A stretch of DNA of 64,000 nt from Streptomyces sp. SID13726 (GCF_010548375.1 NZ_JAAGLY010000004.1:579813-643812), one strand, 5' to 3'. Positions 44,535 through 53,573 are shown, counted from the first letter of the stretch. Translations and numbers: made by a program. Notes: a model not told the origin generated them from the sequence alone.

Positions 44535-44894
44535 TCAGACGTGCGCGGGGGCGAAGCCCTTCGGGTTGGGGCCGTACTTGTTCTCGCTCGGCTCGCTGTC
44601 GAGGAGGGAGAACACGAACAGGGTGATGCCGCCGACGAGCGGAACGAACCCGAAGAGGAACCACCAGCCGCTGCGGCCCGTGTCGTGCAGCCGGCGAATC
44701 GTGACACCCAGGCTGGGCAGCAGGATCCCGACCCAGAAGATGAGCGGCAGCCACGTCATCTTGGCGGCGAAGCCGATGGCCGCGAGCACGATGTAGATGA
44801 TCGCGACGAACAGCATGTACATCCAGTACTCCTTGCGGCGCGCGCGACCGCTGAAGACTGCGTACTTCTTGAGTACCTCGATGAACCAGCTCAT
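44535..44894 (-). CDS. DUF805 membrane protein
   Basis: A 119-residue protein with the DUF805 signature: MSWFIEVLKKYAVFSGRARRKEYWMYMLF, then three or four helices and VTIRRLHDTGRSGWWFLFGFVPLVGGI. Function of the family is unknown. A near-consensus promoter lies about 60 bp upstream. Confidence 0.9.
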   Translation of the reverse strand: MSWFIEVLKKYAVFSGRARRKEYWMYMLFVAIIYIVLAAIGFAAKMTWLPLIFWVGILLPSLGVTIRRLHDTGRSGWWFLFGFVPLVGGITLFVFSLLDSEPSENKYGPNPKGFAPAHV

Positions 44895-44955
44895 GGTGGT
44901 GTCCCCCCAGAGATCGCCGTTCGGAACCGTTCCGAATGGATCAGGCCAGGGGCAG

Positions 44956-44985
44956 AAGATATGGAGAATGACGAGAACTCGTCAA
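44956..44985 (-). promoter_or_regulatory. Housekeeping promoter with inverted repeat, DUF805 gene
   Basis: On the minus strand TTGACG (44985-44980), 18-nt spacer, TATCTT (44961-44956). A 7-bp perfect inverted repeat (TGACGAG-AA-CTCGTCA, 44969-44984) overlaps the -35 and may be an operator. Confidence 0.6.
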
Positions 44986-45187
44986 TTCGGCTGATGTAAG
45001 CAGCTCATCAAGTCGAACACCTGACCCAGCTGCACAAATCCCCCACTTCGGAGGGCGTTTTCCGGACAGACCACCAGAAGCGGATCGGCCGAACACCCGG
45101 CGGTTGTCCGTCCGTTGTCCGGAACGAGCCCGCCCCGTAGCCGGACCGAGCTCGAACCGTTGCCCGACACGCCGCCGAACGCCTCCC

Positions 45188-46180
45188 TCAACGCAGCTTC
45201 TGCGCGACCTCGGTGGCCCAGTAGGTGAGGATGTTCCGCGCCCCGGCCCGCTTGATCCCGGTCAACGACTCCAGGATCGCCCGGTCCCGATCGATCCACC
45301 CCTTCTCCGCGGCGGCCTCGATCATCGAGTACTCCCCGGAGATCTGATAGGCGACAACCGGCACGTCAGAGACATCGGCGACCCGCGCGAGGATGTCCAG
45401 ATAGGGCCCGGCAGGCTTCACCATCACCATGTCGGCCCCCTCCTCCAGATCGAGCGCCAACTCCCGCAGCGACTCCCGCGCGTTGGCAGGATCCTGCTGG
45501 TATGCCTTGCGATCCCCCCGCAACGAGGACCCGACGGCCTCCCGGAACGGCCCGTAGAACGCGGAGGCGTACTTCGCCGTGTACGCGAGGATGGCGACAT
45601 CCTCCCGCCCGATCTGATCAAGGGCATCCCGTACGACCCCGATCTGCCCGTCCATCATCCCGCTGGGCCCCACAACATGGGCGCCCGCGTCGGCCTGCAC
45701 CTGGGCCATCTCGGCATACCGCTCAAGCGTCGCGTCGTTGTCGACCCGCCCCTGCTCGTCCAGCACCCCGCAGTGCCCGTGATCAGTGGTCTCATCAAGA
45801 CACAGATCGGACATCACGAGCAGCTCGTCCCCGACCTCGGCCCGCACATCCCGCAGCGCAACCTGCAGAATCCCCTCCGGATCGGTCCCAGGAGTCCCGA
45901 GGGCGTCCTTCTTCCCCTCCTCGGGCACCCCGAACAACATGATCCCGGAAACCCCGGCGGCCACGGCCTCGACAGCGGCCTTCTTCAAACTGTCCCGAGT
46001 GTGCTGCACGACCCCGGGCATAGCCCCGATGGGCACCGGCTCACTCACCCCCTCCCGCACGAACGCGGGCAGAATGAAATCCGCCGGATCCAACCGAGTC
46101 TCAGCAACCATCCGCCGCATGACACCCGTACCCCGCAGCCGCCGAGGCCGCGAGCCGGGAAAGGTTCCGTACTTAGCCAT
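45188..46180 (-). CDS. hemB: Porphobilinogen synthase (delta-aminolevulinate dehydratase)
   Basis: A 330-residue HemB, condensing two 5-aminolevulinate molecules into porphobilinogen. Active-site lysine regions are [16 protein letters not shown] and [11 protein letters not shown]. The metal region [14 protein letters not shown] keeps two cysteines but has Asp where zinc enzymes have the middle Cys, so metal use may be mixed. ATG 46180 lies 6 nt after TAGCGT (TANNNT), suggesting leaderless transcription separate from the hemACD operon; a 456-bp gap with a dispersed repeat separates them. Confidence 0.95.
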   Translation of the reverse strand: MAKYGTFPGSRPRRLRGTGVMRRMVAETRLDPADFILPAFVREGVSEPVPIGAMPGVVQHTRDSLKKAAVEAVAAGVSGIMLFGVPEEGKKDALGTPGTDPEGILQVALRDVRAEVGDELLVMSDLCLDETTDHGHCGVLDEQGRVDNDATLERYAEMAQVQADAGAHVVGPSGMMDGQIGVVRDALDQIGREDVAILAYTAKYASAFYGPFREAVGSSLRGDRKAYQQDPANARESLRELALDLEEGADMVMVKPAGPYLDILARVADVSDVPVVAYQISGEYSMIEAAAEKGWIDRDRAILESLTGIKRAGARNILTYWATEVAQKLR

Positions 46181-46186
46181 ACCCCC

Positions 46187-46192
46187 ACGCTA
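46187..46192 (-). promoter_or_regulatory. -10 hexamer of hemB, leaderless spacing
   Basis: On the minus strand TAGCGT lies 6 nt before the hemB ATG. Confidence 0.45.
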
Positions 46193-46298
46193 CGCCCGCC
46201 CCTACAGCCCCTTTACCGACTCAGCGTCGGACTTAGGGCGCGCCTATGGGGGTGCCTCGTGGTGTGGTCTGGCGGGTGCGGGTGCGTCGTGGCTTGTC

Positions 46299-46572
46299 GC
46301 GCAGTTCCCCGCGCCCCCAACTAGCTGCAGCGGACCTGCGCCACGACGGGCCGTTGGCCGCGTACGGCGCGCAGGGGACGGGGTGGGGGGTGTCCGCCCG
46401 CAGCGGCCGGCGTCCATAACCGAGCACCTCTTCAAGAGACCGAGCCGCCGGACCGAGGACGGATACCCCCCACCCCGGCCCCGACCACACAACGCACCGG
46501 AACGCGCTACACAAGCCCCCACCGAACCGCAGGGGGCCGCCGCAGGCATCTCAGGGGCGCGGGGAACTGCGC
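46299..46572. repeat. 274-bp element with terminal inverted repeats (copy 2)
   Basis: Left arm 46299-46317 pairs perfectly with 46554-46572 (19 bp). The interior matches copy 1 (23796-24070) nearly base for base. The left end together with flanking bases (46291-46317, minus strand) also equals the single-arm motif at 59909-59935. Confidence 0.9.
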
Positions 46573-46636
46573 AAAACGCCCGCCTCCACGCACCCGCACC
46601 CGCACCCGCACCCGACCACCAACGCGAAACAACCAC

Positions 46637-48343
46637 CTACGTCGTAGACCGACGCCTCCGCGCCCCCGGCCTCCGCTCACTAGGCCGAGTAACCGCATCC
46701 CCCGCCTCCACAGCCGCAGCCCGCCGCTTCAACCCAAAGTCCGCCAACGCCTCGGCCAACTTGTGCACAGACGGCTCAGGAGCCATCACATCCACCCGAA
46801 GCCCATGCTCCTCAGCGGTCTTGGCGGTGGCAGGCCCGATACAGGCGATCACCGTCACGTTGTGCGGCTTCCCGGCGATACCCACCAGGTTCCGCACCGT
46901 GGACGACGACGTGAACAGAACGGCGTCGAACCCACCCCCCTTGATCGCCTCCCGAGTCTCCGCAGGCGGCGGCGAGGCCCGCACAGTCCGATACGCGGTG
47001 ACATCGTCCACCTCCCACCCAAGCTCGATCAGCCCCGCGACCAACGTCTCGGTGGCGATGTCGGCCCGAGGCAGAAACACCCGGTCGATCGGATCGAACA
47101 CGGGGTCGTAGGGCGGCCAGTCCTCAAGCAGCCCGGCCGCCGACTGCTCACCGGAAGGCACCAGATCAGGCTTCACGCCGAAGGCGACCAGCGCCTTCGC
47201 CGTCTGCTCCCCGACCGCCGCGACCTTGATCCCCGCGAAGGCCCGGGCATCGAGCCCGTACTCCTCGAACTTCTCCCGAACCGCCTTGACCGCGTTGACC
47301 GAGGTGAAGGCGATCCACTCGTACCGCCCGGTCACCAGCCCCTTGACCGCCCGCTCCATCTGCTGAGGCGTACGCGGCGGCTCGACGGCGATGGTCGGAA
47401 CCTCATGCGGCACGGCGCCGTAGGACCGCAACTGGTCGGAGAGCGAAGCCGCCTGCTCCTTGGTGCGTGGCACGAGAACCTTCCAGCCGAACAGCGGCTT
47501 GTTCTCGAACCACGACAGCTGGTCCCGCTGCGCGGCGGCGGACCGCTCACCGACCACGGCTATCACCGGCCGACCGCCGTCGGGCGACGGCAGCACCTTG
47601 GCCTGCTTCAGCGTCTGCGCGATGGTGCCCAGCGTCGCCGTCCAGGTCCGCTGCCGAGTGGTCGTACCGGCGACGGTGACGGTCAGCGGCGTATCGGGCT
47701 TGCGCCCGGCGGCCACCAGCTCTCCCGCGGCGGCGCCCACGGAGTCGAGGGACGTGGACACGACCACGGTCCCGTCGGACGCCCCCACCTCCGTCCAGCA
47801 CCGGTCGGAGGCCGTACGCGCATCGACGAACCTGACGTCCGCGCCCTGCGCGTCCCGCAGCGGCACCCCGGCGTACGCGGGTACGCCGACCGCGGCGGCG
47901 ACACCGGGCACGACCTCGAAGGGCACGCCCGCGCGGGCGCAGGCCAGCATCTCCTCGGCGGCGTACGCGTCGAGCCCGGGGTCCCCGGACACCGCACGTA
48001 CGACCCGCCTGCCGCCCCGCGCGGCCTCCATGACAAGATGTGCGGCATCCCGTACAGCGGGGACAGCAGCGGTTGTTGACGTGCCGTCAACGATTGTTAG
48101 TTGGGGCGCGCCCGTGCCCGGACCCGGAGTCGACGACGACTCGGTGTCCGTGTCCACGACGGCGACGCCCGACCGAGCGTGGACGCGCACGACGTCGAGC
48201 ACTTCGTGCCCGGCGACGAGTACGTCCGCGTTCGTGAGCGCCTCTACGGCGCGCAGAGTCAGCAGTCCCGGATCTCCGGGTCCGGCACCGAGGAAGGTGA
48301 CGTGCCCGTGTTCAGGACCGGCGGGAAGGGTGGTGGGGCTCAC
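46637..48343 (-). CDS. hemD: Uroporphyrinogen-III methyltransferase/synthase fusion
   Basis: A 568-residue two-domain protein. The N-terminal half (about 12-265) is a tetrapyrrole methylase fold (FLGAGPGDPGLLTLRAVEAL, VVPGVAAAVGVPAYAGVPLRD), and the C-terminal half (about 285-540) is uroporphyrinogen-III synthase (FGWKVLVPRTKEQAASLSDQLRSYGA, YEWIAFTSVNAVKAV, FTSSSTVRNLVGI). It should cyclise hydroxymethylbilane and may methylate the product towards sirohaem/cobalamin. The tail is basic (RRPGARRRRSTT). GTG 48343 overlaps the hemC stop by 4 nt. Last gene of rex-hemA-hemC-hemD. Confidence 0.93.
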   Translation of the reverse strand: MSPTTLPAGPEHGHVTFLGAGPGDPGLLTLRAVEALTNADVLVAGHEVLDVVRVHARSGVAVVDTDTESSSTPGPGTGAPQLTIVDGTSTTAAVPAVRDAAHLVMEAARGGRRVVRAVSGDPGLDAYAAEEMLACARAGVPFEVVPGVAAAVGVPAYAGVPLRDAQGADVRFVDARTASDRCWTEVGASDGTVVVSTSLDSVGAAAGELVAAGRKPDTPLTVTVAGTTTRQRTWTATLGTIAQTLKQAKVLPSPDGGRPVIAVVGERSAAAQRDQLSWFENKPLFGWKVLVPRTKEQAASLSDQLRSYGAVPHEVPTIAVEPPRTPQQMERAVKGLVTGRYEWIAFTSVNAVKAVREKFEEYGLDARAFAGIKVAAVGEQTAKALVAFGVKPDLVPSGEQSAAGLLEDWPPYDPVFDPIDRVFLPRADIATETLVAGLIELGWEVDDVTAYRTVRASPPPAETREAIKGGGFDAVLFTSSSTVRNLVGIAGKPHNVTVIACIGPATAKTAEEHGLRVDVMAPEPSVHKLAEALADFGLKRRAAAVEAGDAVTRPSERRPGARRRRSTT

Positions 48344-49299
48344 TGTGCTCGCTCCCCCATCAGACCGGCCGCGCCCTGGGCAAGCATCTCGGCAGCGAGT
48401 TCACGGCCGAGCGCCATTGCTTGGTCGTACGTCTCGGGCACGGGACCGGTGGTGGACAACTGCACCGTGCGAGAGCCGTCGGTCGTGCCGACGACGCCCC
48501 GCAGGCGCATTTCCTTGACAATCTGCCCGTCGGCCAGAAGGTCGGCCAGCGCGCCCACAGGGGCGGAGCAGCCGGCCTCCAGGGCGGCGAGCAGGGACCG
48601 TTCGGCGGTCACGGCGGCCCGGGTGAACGGGTCGTCGAGCTCGCCGAGCGCGGCGATCAGGTCCGCGTTGTCCGCGGTGCACTCGATCGCCAGTGCCCCC
48701 TGGCCGGGGGCGGGCAAAACCGTGTCGACCGAGAGGAAATCGGTCACTTCGTCGATACGGCCGATGCGCTGCAACCCAGCCGCAGCGAGCACCACCGCAT
48801 CCAGCTCACCATCGCGCACGAACCGCACCCGGGTGTCGATGTTCCCCCGGATCGCAACCGTCTCGATATCAAGTCCGTGCGCGCGGGCGTACGCGTTCAA
48901 CTGCGCCATGCGCCGCGGCGAACCGGTACCGATGCGGGCCCCGCGGGGCAGGTCGGTGAACTTCAGGGCATCCCGGGCGACCAGCACGTCACGCGGGTCC
49001 TCACGCTCCGGTACGGCGGCCAACGCCAGCTGGTCCGGCTGCCCGGTCGGCAGGTCCTTCAGCGAGTGCACCGCGAAGTCGACGTCACCCTTGAGCAGGG
49101 CCTCGCGCAGCGCGGTCACGAAGACGCCGGTGCCGCCGATCTGGGCGAGCGCCTCCTTCGACACATCGCCGTACGTGGTGATCTCGACGAGCTCGACGGG
49201 CCGTCCGGTCACCTGGCTCACGGCGTCCGCCACCTGCCCGGACTGGGCCATGGCGAGCTTGCTCCGCCTGGTCCCGAGCCGTAGCGCCTTGGTACTCAT
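48340..49299 (-). CDS. hemC: Hydroxymethylbilane synthase (porphobilinogen deaminase)
   Basis: A 319-residue HemC. Family motifs include LGTRRSKLAMAQSG, HSLKDLPT, RIGTGSPRRMAQL and the cofactor-attachment cysteine in EAGCSAPVGALA (about residue 246). It joins four porphobilinogens into hydroxymethylbilane on its dipyrromethane cofactor. Overlaps hemA and hemD by 4 nt each. Confidence 0.96.
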   Translation of the reverse strand: MSTKALRLGTRRSKLAMAQSGQVADAVSQVTGRPVELVEITTYGDVSKEALAQIGGTGVFVTALREALLKGDVDFAVHSLKDLPTGQPDQLALAAVPEREDPRDVLVARDALKFTDLPRGARIGTGSPRRMAQLNAYARAHGLDIETVAIRGNIDTRVRFVRDGELDAVVLAAAGLQRIGRIDEVTDFLSVDTVLPAPGQGALAIECTADNADLIAALGELDDPFTRAAVTAERSLLAALEAGCSAPVGALADLLADGQIVKEMRLRGVVGTTDGSRTVQLSTTGPVPETYDQAMALGRELAAEMLAQGAAGLMGERAQ

Positions 49300-50999
49300 G
49301 CCGACCCTCGGCCTTCCTCGTCGGTGGTGCTTTCCTCGGCGCGGGAGACGGCGGCCACCGTCTCGGGGTCGAGGTCGAACAGAGTCCGCAGCGCGTCGGC
49401 GTACCCGGCACCGCCGGGCTCGGCCGCGAGCTGCTTGACCCGTACGGTCGGTGCGTGCAGCAGTTTGTCGACCACGCGCCGCACGGTCTGCGTGATCTCC
49501 CCGCGCTGCTTGTCGTCGAGCCCGGGCAGCCGCCCGTCGAGCCGGGCGATCTCACCGGCGACGACCTCGGCGGCCATGCTCCGCAGCGCGACCACGGTGG
49601 GCGTGATGTGCGCGGCCCGAAGCGCGGCCCCGAAGGCGGCGACCTCGTCGGCGACGATACGGCGGACCTGGTCGACGTCGGCCGCCATGGGCGCGTCCGC
49701 CGAAGCCTCCGCCAGCGACTCGATGTCCACGAGCCGCACCCCGCCGAGCCGGTGCACGGCGGCGTCGATGTCCCGGGGCATGGCGAGGTCGAGCAGGAAG
49801 AGCGAGGGCGTCGGCCGCGGGATCTCGGCGACGGGCTCGGGCCGACGCCGCTCGGGCACCCACCCGATCACGGCGGCGGTGGCGGCGAGCGCGGCGATGA
49901 CACCGGCTTCTTCCACCGGATCGACGACAGCGACGGACCCCTGAGGCCGAGGCGCGTTGTCCACCCAGGCGGCATGCTGCTCAAGCTCGGAGGCGGCCAT
50001 CCCGGCGACGGCGGCCTCGCCGAGCACGGAGAACCCGGCGGTGGCGGGCATGGGAGCGAGATCGAGCGGACAGTTCTCTTCCGCCGTCTGATCCGCGGAC
50101 GGCCTTGCCGCTCGGGCGGCTCCCGCCCCGGAACGGGACGGCATCCCGCCGTCGCCGGGCTGTGTGTCCAACCCCCGCCCGGCGGCAACGGCCTCAGCGG
50201 TCAGAACAAGCCCGGTGGCCCCCGTACAGGACACCACGACATCGGCACGTGTCAGCTCGTCCGACACCGAATCCATCGGTACCGCACGGGCAGCCACGTC
50301 CCCGGCATCGTTGAGGATCTCCGCGAGCCGCTCGGCCCGTTCAGCGGTCCGGTTGGCGACCACGATCTCGGCGACACCCGCCCGCGCCAGCGTCGCCGCG
50401 GCCAGCGAGGACATCGAACCGGCCCCGATGACCAGCGCCTTCTTGCCGAGCGCCCAGTCCGGCACAGCCGTACCGGCGGCCAGCTGCTCCAGCCCGAACG
50501 TGACCAGCGACTGCCCCGCCCGGTCGATCCCCGTCTCGGAGTGCGCCCGCTTGCCCACCCGCAGCGCCTGCTGGAACAGGTCGTTCAGCAACCGCCCGGC
50601 CGTGTGCAGCTCCTGCGCCCGCGCCAGTGAGTCCTTGATCTGCCCGAGGATCTGCCCCTCGCCCACGACCATGGAGTCCAGCCCGCACGCCACGGAGAAG
50701 AAGTGGTGGACGGCCCGGTCCTCGTAGTGCACATAGAGATAGGGAGTGAGCTCGTCCAGCCCCACCCCGCTGTGCTGGGCGAGCAGCGTCGACAGCTCGG
50801 CGACACCCGCGTGGAACTTGTCCACGTCGGCGTACAGCTCGATCCGGTTGCAGGTGGCGAGCACCGCCGCCTCGCTCGCCGGCTCCGCGGCGACCGTGTC
50901 CTGGACCAGCTTCACCTGGGCGTCGACATGCAGGGCCGCCCGCTCCAGCACGCTGACCGGAGCGCTGCGGTGACTCAGCCCGACAACGAGGAGACTCAT
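49296..50999 (-). CDS. hemA: Glutamyl-tRNA reductase with internal insertion
   Basis: A 567-residue HemA, about 130 longer than usual. The catalytic cysteine is C50 (LATCNRIELY), with GLSHRSAPV (7-15) and the Rossmann motif VIGAGSMSSLAA (190-201). Residues about 275-395 form an insertion rich in Ala, Pro and Gly that splits the NADPH domain between TGLVLTAEAVAAG and LFLLDLAMPRDID; such insertions are known in Streptomyces HemA. The reading frame through it is intact and well coded. First committed enzyme of tetrapyrrole synthesis, cotranslated with rex and hemC. Confidence 0.96.
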   Translation of the reverse strand: MSLLVVGLSHRSAPVSVLERAALHVDAQVKLVQDTVAAEPASEAAVLATCNRIELYADVDKFHAGVAELSTLLAQHSGVGLDELTPYLYVHYEDRAVHHFFSVACGLDSMVVGEGQILGQIKDSLARAQELHTAGRLLNDLFQQALRVGKRAHSETGIDRAGQSLVTFGLEQLAAGTAVPDWALGKKALVIGAGSMSSLAAATLARAGVAEIVVANRTAERAERLAEILNDAGDVAARAVPMDSVSDELTRADVVVSCTGATGLVLTAEAVAAGRGLDTQPGDGGMPSRSGAGAARAARPSADQTAEENCPLDLAPMPATAGFSVLGEAAVAGMAASELEQHAAWVDNAPRPQGSVAVVDPVEEAGVIAALAATAAVIGWVPERRRPEPVAEIPRPTPSLFLLDLAMPRDIDAAVHRLGGVRLVDIESLAEASADAPMAADVDQVRRIVADEVAAFGAALRAAHITPTVVALRSMAAEVVAGEIARLDGRLPGLDDKQRGEITQTVRRVVDKLLHAPTVRVKQLAAEPGGAGYADALRTLFDLDPETVAAVSRAEESTTDEEGRGSA

Positions 51000-51751
51000 G
51001 CCGGCATCACGGCGGGTACGTCCCCGTCGGGCCCTTTGTCGGCGGAGTCGCCGCGCGCGGCGGCGGCCGCGGCGGCGCCGTCGGCCTCCTCACCGGCCTT
51101 GCGCTGCTCGTGGAAGGCGAGGATCTGCAACTCGATGGAGAGGTCGACCTTGCGCACGTCCACGCCGTCCGGGACGGTCAGCACGGTCGGCGCGAAGTTC
51201 AGGATGGAGGTGACCCCGGCGGCCACGAGCCGGTCGCAGACGGGCTGGGCGGCACCGGCGGGGGTGGCGATCACACCGATGGACACTCCGTTGTCCTCGA
51301 TGATCTTTTCCAGGTCGTCCGAGTGCTGCACCGGAATGCCCGCGACGGGCTTGCCGGCCATCGCCGGATCGGCGTCGATCAGCGCGGCCACACGGAATCC
51401 GCGGGACGCGAAGCCGCCGTAGTTGGCGAGCGCGGCGCCGAGGTTGCCGATACCGACGATCACAACCGGCCAGTCCTGGGTCAGGCCGAGTTCGCGGGAG
51501 ATCTGATAGACGAGATACTCGACGTCGTAGCCGACACCGCGCGTTCCGTAAGAACCCAGGTAGGAAAAATCCTTGCGCAGCTTCGCGGAGTTGACCCCCG
51601 CGGCGGCGGCCAGCTCCTCGGAGGAGACCGTGGGTACCGAGCGCTCCGACAGTGCGGTCAGGGCTCGTAGGTACAGCGGAAGCCTGGCGACGGTGGCCTC
51701 GGGAATCCCTCGGCTACGGGTCGCCGGTCGGTGAGTTCGGCCAGTTGCCAC
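50996..51751 (-). CDS. rex: Redox-sensing transcriptional repressor Rex
   Basis: A 251-residue Rex from GTG 51751 (GCAGGAG upstream). N-terminal winged helix (about 15-85: IPEATVARLPLYLRALTAL ... AAGVNSAKLRKDFSYLGSYGTRGVGYDV) and a Rossmann domain with G100-I-G-N-L-G105 that binds NADH/NAD+. High NADH releases Rex from DNA. Its own operator lies about 80 bp upstream, so rex-hemACD is autoregulated by redox state, as established in S. coelicolor. Ala-rich C-terminal tail. Confidence 0.97.
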   Translation of the reverse strand: MATGRTHRPATRSRGIPEATVARLPLYLRALTALSERSVPTVSSEELAAAAGVNSAKLRKDFSYLGSYGTRGVGYDVEYLVYQISRELGLTQDWPVVIVGIGNLGAALANYGGFASRGFRVAALIDADPAMAGKPVAGIPVQHSDDLEKIIEDNGVSIGVIATPAGAAQPVCDRLVAAGVTSILNFAPTVLTVPDGVDVRKVDLSIELQILAFHEQRKAGEEADGAAAAAAARGDSADKGPDGDVPAVMPA

Positions 51752-51827
51752 GGTGCTCCTGCGGGTAGAGCGGGGCTGTGGGCGGTCGTACGTCCCCAGA
51801 CCGCCCCGTCGAATGCAGGCTATGTCT

Positions 51828-51845
51828 TTGTGAACGCGTGCACAA
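51828..51845. promoter_or_regulatory. Rex operator (ROP)
   Basis: TTGTGAACGCGTGCACAA fits the Rex operator TTGTGAANNNNTTCACAA with one mismatch (T to G in the right half). It lies upstream of rex. Confidence 0.88.
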
Positions 51846-51961
51846 AGATGGTGTCCGATTTGCCCGGCCAACGTGACCGGGGTCACGCGCGTCTCTCTTG
51901 GAGGCAAAACCGCACACTTCCCTCAATAATCCCGCCCCCCAAGACCACGTCGCCATCGATC

Positions 51962-52249
51962 CTAAGCGGTCAGGGCCTCCCGCAGGCGCGCCTCGTCCAC
52001 CCGCCAGAAGGTGTGCTGTTCGCCGTCGACGAGTACGACCGGGATCTGTTCCCAGTACTGATCGTGGAGTTGAGGATCCTCGTCGATGCTCTTCTGCTCC
52101 CAGGGAACCCCGAGATCTCCACACACCTTCTCGATCAGCAGCTGTGCGTCATCACACAGATGACACCCCGGCTTGCGGATGAGGGTGACGAGCCGTTCCC
52201 CGGGAAGCCTGGCCGCTCTGCGGCGGAAGATGGGACTCATGCCGACCAT
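51962..52249 (-). CDS. Glutaredoxin-like thiol protein
   Basis: A 95-residue thioredoxin-fold protein of the glutaredoxin/DUF836 type with the redox motif KPGCHLCDDA and the cis-Pro region IPVVLVDGEQ. ATG 52240 is an alternative start three codons in. It lies upstream of rex on the same strand but separated by 210 bp with the rex promoter between; a role in thiol redox balance is inferred. Confidence 0.85.
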   Translation of the reverse strand: MVGMSPIFRRRAARLPGERLVTLIRKPGCHLCDDAQLLIEKVCGDLGVPWEQKSIDEDPQLHDQYWEQIPVVLVDGEQHTFWRVDEARLREALTA

Positions 52250-52331
52250 TGTCCCGTCTGTTTAACGGCACGGTCGCGGAGAGTTCACACCCTTCAAACC
52301 TCTCGACTCCGGAACCACCGAACAGACTGGC

Positions 52332-52337
52332 TATGCT
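52332..52337 (+). promoter_or_regulatory. -10 hexamer of HAD gene, leaderless spacing
   Basis: TATGCT lies 6 nt before ATG 52344. No clear -35. Confidence 0.4.
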
Positions 52338-52343
52338 CACGAC

Positions 52344-53258
52344 ATGGCCGCTCTCGGATGGCTCACTCCCCGTAGGCGCTCCGCCACGGCGCGGAGCGTG
52401 TTGGCAGGCGAGGCCTCGGCGGAGGCCGCGCGCAAGTCGGTTCCCGACTCGGTCTCCGACGCGGAGCCGGAGTTCCCGGTGCTCGGCGACGTACAGGCCG
52501 CCGCGTTCTTCGACCTGGACAACACCGTGATGCAAGGTGCGTCCCTCTTCCACTTCGGCCGTGGCCTGTACAAACGCAAGTTCTTCGAGACCCGTGACCT
52601 CGCTCGCTTCGCCTGGCAGCAGGCCTGGTTCCGGCTGGCCGGCTCCGAGGACCCCGAACACATGCAGGAGGCCCGGGACTCGGCGCTCTCCATCGTGAAG
52701 GGCCATCGCGTCGCCGAGCTCCAGTCGATCGGCGAGGAGATCTACGACGAGTACATGGCCGAGCGCATCTGGCCGGGCACCCGCGCCCTCGCGCAGGCCC
52801 ACCTGGACGCCGGTCAGAAGGTGTGGTTGGTCACAGCCGCCCCGGTGGAGATCGCCCAGGTGATCGCCCGACGGCTCGGCCTCACCGGCGCGTTGGGCAC
52901 GGTCGCGGAGTCGGTGGACGGCGTCTACACGGGCAAGCTGGTCGGCGAGCCGCTGCACGGCCCCGCGAAGGCGGAGGCGGTCCGCGCCCTGGCCGCGGCG
53001 GAGGGCCTGGACCTGTCCCGCTGCGCCGCCTACAGCGACAGCCACAACGACATCCCTATGCTCTCGCTCGTCGGCCACCCCTACGCGATCAACCCGGACA
53101 CCAAGCTCCGCAAGCACGCCCGTCAACTGGACTGGCGTCTGCGTGATTACCGCACCGGCCGGAAGGCCGCGAAGGTCGGCATCCCCGCGGCGGCGGGCGT
53201 AGGAGCGGTGGCGGGCGGCACGGCGGCGGCGATCGCCCTCCACAAGCGCCGTCGGTAA
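52344..53258 (+). CDS. HAD-IB family phosphatase (SerB-like)
   Basis: A 304-residue HAD hydrolase. Motif I is FFDLDNT (D57, D59), motif II VWLVTAAP (T155 region), motif III/IV AKAEAVRALAAA and YSDSHNDIPML. HAD-IB proteins are related to phosphoserine phosphatase; in this clade the substrate is not established. The N-terminal 45 residues are extra, and the C-terminus has a hydrophobic Ala/Gly helix (about 275-297) followed by HKRRR, a possible membrane anchor. Leaderless start likely. Confidence 0.88.
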   Translation: MAALGWLTPRRRSATARSVLAGEASAEAARKSVPDSVSDAEPEFPVLGDVQAAAFFDLDNTVMQGASLFHFGRGLYKRKFFETRDLARFAWQQAWFRLAGSEDPEHMQEARDSALSIVKGHRVAELQSIGEEIYDEYMAERIWPGTRALAQAHLDAGQKVWLVTAAPVEIAQVIARRLGLTGALGTVAESVDGVYTGKLVGEPLHGPAKAEAVRALAAAEGLDLSRCAAYSDSHNDIPMLSLVGHPYAINPDTKLRKHARQLDWRLRDYRTGRKAAKVGIPAAAGVGAVAGGTAAAIALHKRRR

Positions 53259-53573
53259 CCAGGCAAACACACCAATCCACGGGTTTTACCGGCGTAACCC
53301 CGTGTGCAGCGACATTGGCTGCACACGGCCACAACACGCCCTGTTCCCTGACAGAACGCGACCGTTTTCGATCAACAACCGGTCACTCTGCGGTACTTGA
53401 TGGGACTTCAATCGGTTACAGAAGCGACGTAATCGATGAATAGAGCAACTGGGTGTAGCAGTGCCTGCACTAAGCGTTATTCTCCTCAGACGCAATCCGG
53501 TACCCCTTCCGTCGCTACGACGGGTGAACGGTCCCGCACTGCACGTGATGGAAGCTCTGCCTCTGGGAGTCCC
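53259..53573. other. bldN upstream region
   Basis: A 315-bp spacer: first a hairpin that ends the HAD gene, then the bldN promoter and leader, noticeably richer in A+T than the flanks. An open frame extends upstream of bldN to 53436 but codon use there is poor and the GTG at 53574 has the ribosome-binding site. Confidence 0.7.
53300..53328 (+). terminator. Hairpin terminator after HAD gene
   Basis: An 11-bp perfect stem (CCGTGTGCAGC and complement) with loop GACATTG, 42 bp after the HAD stop. Confidence 0.65.

Larger units (their letters stand above)
46181..46636. other. Intergenic region between hemD and hemB holding a dispersed repeat
   Basis: A 456-bp gap. It contains the second copy of the inverted-repeat element (46299-46572), a CCCGCA tandem run, and next to hemB a TANNNT hexamer. 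No gene is seen. Confidence 0.8.

Noticed and set aside
53293..53320. CGTAAC motif upstream of bldN as an autoregulatory BldN promoter
   Set aside because: No acceptable CGTTGA partner at 16-17 nt, and the motif lies next to the terminator hairpin.
53260..53573. BldD operator in front of bldN
   Set aside because: Expected from S. coelicolor, but I could not find a convincing TNAC-N5-GTNA site by eye.
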